Shown piece by piece: positions 22,217 through 26,330 of a stretch of 26,330 bases of DNA. The stretch spans positions 1 to 26,330 of the forward strand of contig CAYPHY010000058.1 of NCBI GenBank assembly GCA_964410625.1, in the 5' to 3' direction. Under the pieces are notes generated by a model. It was given only the letters and a program-made list of their open reading frames with translations, ran no database searches and was not told the DNA's origin. This DNA comes from CAYPHY01 sp964410625 (GTDB lineage Bacteria > Chloroflexota > Anaerolineae > Promineifilales > Promineifilaceae). Both the position numbers and the translations under genes were made by a program. Numbering within the stretch: position 1 is the stretch's first letter; each line of letters opens with the position of its first letter.

Positions 22217-22226
22217 AGGAGGTGAT
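22217..22226 (+). promoter_or_regulatory. Orphan ten-base Shine-Dalgarno match in the leader
   Basis: AGGAGGTGAT is complementary to the 3' end of 16S rRNA over ten bases, far longer than any gene's own site here. No ATG, GTG or TTG start codon follows within the next 60 nt. It lies 93 nt upstream of the binding-protein ATG, inside the predicted leader. It may be a chance match, a ribosome standby site, or part of a leader structure. Confidence 0.4.
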
Positions 22227-22319
22227 TAGGAGTTCGATACGCTTCAATCGTTTCACCCATCAGCAAAAGCAAACTTTTAGCAAATCCCTATTTATATCAC
22301 TCTTTAGGAGGAGGACACG

Positions 22320-23714
22320 ATGAAAAAGGTTACGAAAAGTTTAATCGCGCTTTTGATCATTGCCGCTATGGTATTGACTGCTTGTGGGGGCGGTGGTGCA
22401 ACCGAAACAACAGCCCCAACAGCAGAGCCTTCCGTAGAAGAACCCGTCGCCGAAGAACCCATAGTTGAAGAAGAAACCGTTTCAGAAGAAGAACCGGCGG
22501 CCGAAGAGCCTGCCGAAGAACCAGCCGCTGAGGAACCGGCCGAAGAACCGGCCGCCAGCGGCGACCGTGTGCAGGTTCGCTGGTTTGTCGGCCTCGGCGC
22601 TGGCACCGATGAACCCACCTTCGCCGGACAAGAGCAAGTGGTTGCCGACTTTAACGCCTCCCAAGACGAAATCGAACTCGTCCTGGAAATCGTTGANNNN
22701 NNNNNNNNNNNNNNNNNNNNNNNNNNNNNNNNNNNNNNNNNNNNNNNNNNNNNNNNNNNNNNNNNNNNNNNNNNNNNNNNNNNNNNNNNNNNNNNNGACC
22801 TGTTCGACGAAGCGGGCCTGCCCTATCCTCCGCAAGAGTATGGCGCACCCTATGTGGATGCCGAGGGGAATGAAGTCGAGTGGAACATTGACACGCTGAC
22901 GAACCTGGCGATGCAACTAACCGTAGATGCCAACGGCAACGACGCCACCAGCCCCGACTTTGATCCCGACAACATCGTTCAATTTGGTTTTGGCGAACAA
23001 TTCACCGACGCTCGTGGCGTTGCCACGCTCTTTGGCGCTGGCTCGCTGGTGGATGACGACGGCAACGCTCAAATTCCAGAACATTGGGCCGAAGCCTGGA
23101 AATGGGCTTATGATGGGATGTGGAATAGCTACTTCTATCCCAATGGCCCCTACGGCGGCAGCGACATCTTAGGCGCTGGCAACTGGTTTGAGTCCGGCAA
23201 TATGGCGATGGTTCACACCCACCTGTGGTACACCGCTTGCTGTATGAGCAACTTTGAAGGAACCTGGAACACGGCCGCTGTCCCCTCTTACAACGGAACC
23301 ACCACCGCCAAGATGCACGCGGATACCTTTGGCATCCCCCGCGCCAGCCAAAACCCGGAGGCGGCCTTCACCGTGCTGACCTACCTGCTCGGCGAAGCTG
23401 CACCCGACTTGCTCAACATCTATGGTGCGATGCCCGCCCGTCTCAGCCTCCAGGGTGACTACTTCGAGCAATTCGGCGAAGCCACCTTCCCCGGCGAAGA
23501 CATCAACTGGCAGGTCGTGGTTGACAGCATCGCCTATGCCGACAACCCCAACCACGAGAGCTACATGCCCAGCTTCCAGGAGACCAACGACAAATACAAC
23601 GAGTACTGGAATAAATGGGCCGAAACGCCTGATCTCGATATGGATGCCGAAATTGAAGCCCTGCAAGGTGAGCTACAGACCATCTTCGACGCAGCGGCCG
23701 CTGCATCCAACTAA
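22320..23714 (+). CDS. Sugar ABC transporter substrate-binding lipoprotein (interrupted by an assembly gap)
   Basis: The extracellular receptor of a carbohydrate ABC importer (family 1 solute-binding proteins). The signal peptide ends in a lipobox LTAC (Cys22). A Glu/Pro/Ala-rich linker of about 55 residues (repeats of AEEPAEEPA) follows, then the binding domain starting VQVRWFVGLGAGTDEPTF. After the gap, DLFDEAGLPYPPQEYG, WAEAWKWAYDGMW, GNMAMVHTHLWY and the closing helices are typical. A run of 100 N replaces part of the N-terminal lobe; related proteins have about 85-95 residues here. The reading frame happens to be preserved across the Ns, so the gene is probably intact in the organism. 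The start has a strong ribosome binding site (AGGAGGAGGACACG). It is the first gene of the operon. Confidence 0.9.
   Translation: MKKVTKSLIALLIIAAMVLTACGGGGATETTAPTAEPSVEEPVAEEPIVEEETVSEEEPAAEEPAEEPAAEEPAEEPAASGDRVQVRWFVGLGAGTDEPTFAGQEQVVADFNASQDEIELVLEIVXXXXXXXXXXXXXXXXXXXXXXXXXXXXXXXXXXDLFDEAGLPYPPQEYGAPYVDAEGNEVEWNIDTLTNLAMQLTVDANGNDATSPDFDPDNIVQFGFGEQFTDARGVATLFGAGSLVDDDGNAQIPEHWAEAWKWAYDGMWNSYFYPNGPYGGSDILGAGNWFESGNMAMVHTHLWYTACCMSNFEGTWNTAAVPSYNGTTTAKMHADTFGIPRASQNPEAAFTVLTYLLGEAAPDLLNIYGAMPARLSLQGDYFEQFGEATFPGEDINWQVVVDSIAYADNPNHESYMPSFQETNDKYNEYWNKWAETPDLDMDAEIEALQGELQTIFDAAAAASN
22697..22796. other. Assembly gap (100 N)
   Basis: Exactly 100 undetermined bases inside the substrate-binding protein gene. 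The round number suggests a scaffolding placeholder rather than a measured length. Confidence 0.99.
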
Positions 23715-23739
23715 TCGCAATCAGCCTTAGTTCTTAATA

Positions 23740-23818
23740 GGCAGTAATCGGTAATTGGTTACGGTTAATGTTTGCTATAATAAGGTTTAGGCCTATAACC
23801 AATTTACCGGTTACTGCC
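23740..23818. repeat. 79-bp inverted-repeat element after the binding-protein gene
   Basis: GGCAGTAATCGGTAATTGGTTA (23740-23761) pairs with TAACCAATTTACCGGTTACTGCC (23796-23818) with one mismatch and one bulge. The interior is AT-rich. It lies 25 nt after the binding-protein stop and may stabilise the upstream message, so that binding protein exceeds permease, as stem-loops do in other importer operons. Confidence 0.7.
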
Positions 23819-23854
23819 AACCGTTAACATCTTCAAAGGAGATACCTGATCCAC

Positions 23855-23926
23855 GAACAGCGCAAATGTTGTGTACGAATTTCGATGAATGCGTCTAAAT
23901 TATCGTCACAAAATTTGCGCCTGTTC
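23855..23926. repeat. 72-bp second inverted repeat in the same spacer
   Basis: GAACAGCGCAAATGTTGTG (23855-23873) pairs with CACAAAATTTGCGCCTGTTC (23907-23926) with one mismatch and one bulge. The loop contains smaller complementary parts (ACGAATTT/AAATTATCGT). Together with the 79-bp element it occupies much of the 351-bp gap before the first permease, where no gene was seen. Confidence 0.65.
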
Positions 23927-24009
23927 CTTGCTTACGCAGGACGCACCAAGACTAATTAGATGAAAGCTCGTACTGACCATCAGCGAAATATCCGCGAGCA
24001 ATCTTATTG

Positions 24010-24036
24010 CATATCCGCGTCATCCGCGTAACCATT
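24010..24036. repeat. ATCCGCGTCATC repeat, copy 2
   Basis: ATCCGCGTCATCCGCGTAACCATT closely matches the end of the repeat at 20820-20866 and lies 30 nt before the first permease gene. Confidence 0.6.
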
Positions 24037-24065
24037 TTCTATATTTCACAGGAGGAGAGTGAGCT

Positions 24066-25034
24066 ATGGCGAGTATCAGCCTCAAAATGCGATCCTCAAG
24101 CAAGACAAAACCTTCAAACCTGGCCCGCCATGAAGCGCGATGGGGGTTCCTTTTCATCAGCCCCTGGCTCATCGGCTTTCTCATCTTTTTCCTCTTGCCG
24201 ATGATCGCCTCCTTCGGCTTTACCCTTTTTAATTTCAATCTTGCCAACCCGGACGAGGCCACCTTCATCGGCTTCAGCAATTGGCAACGGGCTTTGTTTA
24301 ACGATCCGGAAGTACCGGCCGCCTTCGCCGTTACGCTCAAATTTGCCGCCATTTCCCTGCCTATTGGCATGTTGTTTTCGCTCTTCGTCGCCATCTTGCT
24401 CAACTCCCGCCACGTGCTGGGCAAAAATATCTTCCGCACCTTTTTCTACATGCCCACCATCATCCCCTTCGTCGCCAGCGTGCTGATCTGGGCCGGGGTT
24501 TTAAACAGCCAGACGGGTTGGATCAACTTGTTGCTGCAAAATGTCTTTGGCATCCAGGCCGTCGGCACACAAGGCTTGCGCTGGCTGGCCGATCCCAAAT
24601 TAATTTATATCAGCTATACCATGCTCGGCCTGTGGGGAATCGGCAATGCGATGATGATCAATCTGGCCGGGTTGCAAAATGTGCCAACTGTTCTTTATGA
24701 GGCATCAACCATTGACGGCGCGACCTGGTGGCAACAACTGCGCCATGTCACCTTGCCGATGATTTCGCCCGTCATCTTCTATAACCTGGTGTTGGGCGTC
24801 ATCGGCCTAATGCAATACTTCTTGCCCCCCTATGTCCTCAATGGTGGGACCGGCTTCCCCGAAGGGACGACGCGCTTCATCATGATTTATTTCTATAAGC
24901 AGGCTTTTGCTTTCTTTAATATGGGATATGCCGCGACCATTGCCTGGCTGATCTTCGCCGTCGGTCTGGTTTTGGCCGCTATTTTGTTCGGCACCGCCCG
25001 CTATTGGGTCTACTATGCCGCGGAGCAACAATAA
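24066..25034 (+). CDS. Sugar ABC transporter permease, MalF/UgpA type
   Basis: A 322-residue inner-membrane permease with six membrane helices (the first at about 35-60, LFISPWLIGFLIFFLLPMIASFG). The ATPase-contact EAA loop is readable as EASTIDGATWWQQLRHVTLPMISP in the second half. It pairs with the downstream permease to form the channel. GGAGGAGAG before the ATG is a strong ribosome binding site. It lies 351 nt after the binding-protein gene, separated by two inverted-repeat elements, and 2 nt before the second permease gene. Confidence 0.93.
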   Translation: MASISLKMRSSSKTKPSNLARHEARWGFLFISPWLIGFLIFFLLPMIASFGFTLFNFNLANPDEATFIGFSNWQRALFNDPEVPAAFAVTLKFAAISLPIGMLFSLFVAILLNSRHVLGKNIFRTFFYMPTIIPFVASVLIWAGVLNSQTGWINLLLQNVFGIQAVGTQGLRWLADPKLIYISYTMLGLWGIGNAMMINLAGLQNVPTVLYEASTIDGATWWQQLRHVTLPMISPVIFYNLVLGVIGLMQYFLPPYVLNGGTGFPEGTTRFIMIYFYKQAFAFFNMGYAATIAWLIFAVGLVLAAILFGTARYWVYYAAEQQ

Positions 25035-25036
25035 TT

Positions 25037-26134
25037 ATGGCCGCCACAACCGCAACTCCCATGTCCGCAGCCGCGCCGACCAGGGCTGCCTTGCATCGCG
25101 CCCGCCGTGTACGGCAAGTATTGGCTACGGCCGCCCTCACTATCCTCACGATACTCATCCTTCTCGTCTATCTGATGCCGTTGGGCTATGGCTTTGTCAC
25201 CTCGCTCAAAACGGACGCCCAAATCTCGGCCGCCGGTGCACCTATCTGGCCAGCGTCGGAAGCCACCTTCAACTATGAAGGTAAAGAGTACGACATTTTT
25301 GAGGTGCCGACCGATGACGGGATTCAGCATTGGGCCTTGGTTGAACGGGGTCGCGAAGCGAGTAGCTTCGTTGACCCCAACAACCCTGAGGCTGGGCTAA
25401 TCCCCTGGGAAGGACGCTGGCGCACGCTGGAACGCGCCTGGGAGCCGGACTTCCAATGGAGCAACTATCCCGAAGCGTGGACGACGATTGATTTCGTCAA
25501 GTTGCTGCGCAATACACTGATGTATTGCGTCCTCAGCACTATTGGCGCGGTGGCGTCGTCGGCCGTCGTTGCCTATGGCTTCTCGCGCTTTCGCTTTCGC
25601 GGCAAGGGCTTGCTCTTTGGCATCGTCATGGCGACGATCATCCTCCCCGGCGCAGTCACGCTCGTCCCCACCTACTTTTTCTTTAACCTGCTCGGTTGGG
25701 TCGGCAGTTGGAAGCCGTTGATCATCCCCGTCTACTTCGCCAACGCCTATAACATCTTCCTCCTGCGCCAATTCTTCCTCGGCATCCCGATGGAGATGGA
25801 TGAGGCGGCCAAGATTGACGGGGCCAACCCCTTGCGTATCTTCTGGTCAATCATTTTGCCGAACGCCAAGCCGGCGTTAACGGCCGTGATCCTCTTCCAC
25901 TTCTTCTTTGCCTGGAACGACTTCTTCGGGCCGCTGATCTATCTCGCCGGAAAGCCTGACCTGATCCCGATCACCGTCGGCATTACCGGCTTCAACAATC
26001 TCTATGAAAGCCAGGCCAATCTCATCCAGGCCGTCGCCCTGATCGCCTCCGTCATTCCGCTGGTCATCTTCTTCTTTGCCCAGCGCGTCTTCCTCGATGG
26101 CATCAGCGTCGCCGGAGCGGGAATAGAAAAATAA
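25037..26134 (+). CDS. Sugar ABC transporter permease, MalG/UgpE type, with a large extracytoplasmic insert
   Basis: A 365-residue inner-membrane permease. The first helix (about 28-50) is followed by TSLKTD, as in the family. Then comes an extra segment of about 70 residues (about 72-140, including NYEGKEYDIFEVPTDDG and WEGRWRTLERAWEPDFQ) before the usual NYPEAWTTIDFVKLLRNTL. Typical MalG-type permeases are about 275-300 residues and have a short loop here. The EAA motif is EMDEAAKIDGANPLRIFWSIILP. The start at 25037 lies 2 nt after the stop of the first permease; an in-frame ATG at 25004 lies inside that gene. No ATP-binding subunit is encoded here, so a shared MsmX/MalK-type ATPase elsewhere is inferred. 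Confidence 0.92.
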   Translation: MAATTATPMSAAAPTRAALHRARRVRQVLATAALTILTILILLVYLMPLGYGFVTSLKTDAQISAAGAPIWPASEATFNYEGKEYDIFEVPTDDGIQHWALVERGREASSFVDPNNPEAGLIPWEGRWRTLERAWEPDFQWSNYPEAWTTIDFVKLLRNTLMYCVLSTIGAVASSAVVAYGFSRFRFRGKGLLFGIVMATIILPGAVTLVPTYFFFNLLGWVGSWKPLIIPVYFANAYNIFLLRQFFLGIPMEMDEAAKIDGANPLRIFWSIILPNAKPALTAVILFHFFFAWNDFFGPLIYLAGKPDLIPITVGITGFNNLYESQANLIQAVALIASVIPLVIFFFAQRVFLDGISVAGAGIEK

Positions 26135-26157
26135 ACATACAGCCATCAACCAATCAT

Positions 26158-26234
26158 CTCACGCAAAGACGCAAAGGACGCAAAGTTTTCTAGTCTCTAA
26201 TCTCCCCTTTGTGCCTTAGCGTTCTTTGCGTGAG
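26158..26234. repeat. ACGCAAAG inverted-repeat element, copy 2
   Basis: CTCACGCAAAGA (26158-26169) pairs exactly with TCTTTGCGTGAG (26223-26234). The left half continues with CGCAAAGGACGCAAAG as in copy 1 (16311-16421), with a different interior. It lies between the second permease and the GH3 gene. Confidence 0.75.
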
Positions 26235-26253
26235 CCAATCACCAGGACAACCC

Positions 26254-26330
26254 ATGACACCTTCCATTGAGATGCAGGTGGAACAACTCCTGCAACAGAT
26301 GACGCTTGCCGAAAAAATCGGCCAGATGAC
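26254..26330 (+). CDS. GH3 family glycoside hydrolase, N-terminal fragment (runs off the window)
   Basis: Only 25 codons are present: MTPSIEMQVEQLLQQMTLAE followed by KIGQM. The (L/M)T-x-x-EKIGQM stretch is the hallmark start of GH3 beta-glucosidases and related beta-xylosidases or N-acetylglucosaminidases. There is no signal peptide, so a cytoplasmic enzyme acting on imported oligosaccharide is likely. It follows the permeases by 119 nt, with a repeat element between, and is probably controlled by the same LacI-type repressor. Confidence 0.75.
   Translation, partial: MTPSIEMQVEQLLQQMTLAEKIGQM

Noticed and set aside
1..26330. CRISPR array, prophage or insertion sequence
   Set aside because: The repeats are either tandem heptamers without spacers or single palindromes. 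No cas, transposase, integrase or phage structural gene is visible.

Overview
The window reads as a draft chromosomal contig from a GC-rich (roughly 60%) bacterium, most likely a member of the Chloroflexota (Anaerolineae/Ardenticatenia-like, probably a metagenome bin). The support is indirect: a RodA–PbpA-type fusion protein, PKD/CAP extracellular proteins, a clostripain-like lipoprotein, a Glu/Pro-rich sugar-binding lipoprotein, and intergenic spaces packed with small palindromes and short tandem repeats. A run of 100 N (22697-22796) shows it is a scaffold. No tRNA, rRNA, CRISPR array, transposase or phage gene was seen.

Layout. (1) 133-1643: an aldo/keto reductase and a pentapeptide-repeat protein, 2 nt apart. 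(2) 1727-4111 (minus): a membrane-anchored PKD/CAP-domain surface protein. (3) 4372-9620: a long coiled-coil protein, methylthioadenosine phosphorylase, and a SEDS (FtsW/RodA) protein fused to a penicillin-binding-protein domain that has lost all three catalytic motifs. (4) 9650-10762 (minus): a PHP phosphoesterase. (5) 10889-13843: a large lipoprotein with a clostripain-like domain whose Cys/His dyad is replaced. (6) 13861-15634 (minus): a compact operon of a DUF59 Fe-S assembly protein, a DUF2249 protein and an NnrS-like multi-pass membrane protein, preceded by a near-ideal FNR/DNR box (TTGAT-N4-ATCAA). This looks like an anoxia or nitric-oxide-responsive module. Opposite it lie DUF3054 and DUF3565 genes. 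(7) 16783-19223: a threonine/serine dehydratase (minus) and a citrate/methylcitrate synthase (plus). (8) 19329-20799: an ECF sigma factor and its RskA-type anti-sigma factor. (9) 20868-26330: a LacI-type regulator divergent from a sugar ABC operon (binding lipoprotein, two permeases) that leads into the first 25 codons of a GH3 glycosidase, with three LacI-type operators between regulator and operon.

How the genes work together. Block 9 is a self-contained oligosaccharide (probably beta-glucoside) uptake and hydrolysis locus: LacI represses from operators over the promoter, the lipoprotein and permeases import sugar using an ATPase encoded elsewhere, and GH3 would cleave it. Block 8 is a sigma/anti-sigma switch. 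Block 6 is the best candidate for a poorly described system.

The intergenic DNA is unusual. At least six families of palindromes or tandem repeats recur, many touching or supplying the stop codon of the neighbouring gene. The word GGCCG (often ACGGCCGT) is strongly over-represented across coding and non-coding DNA.
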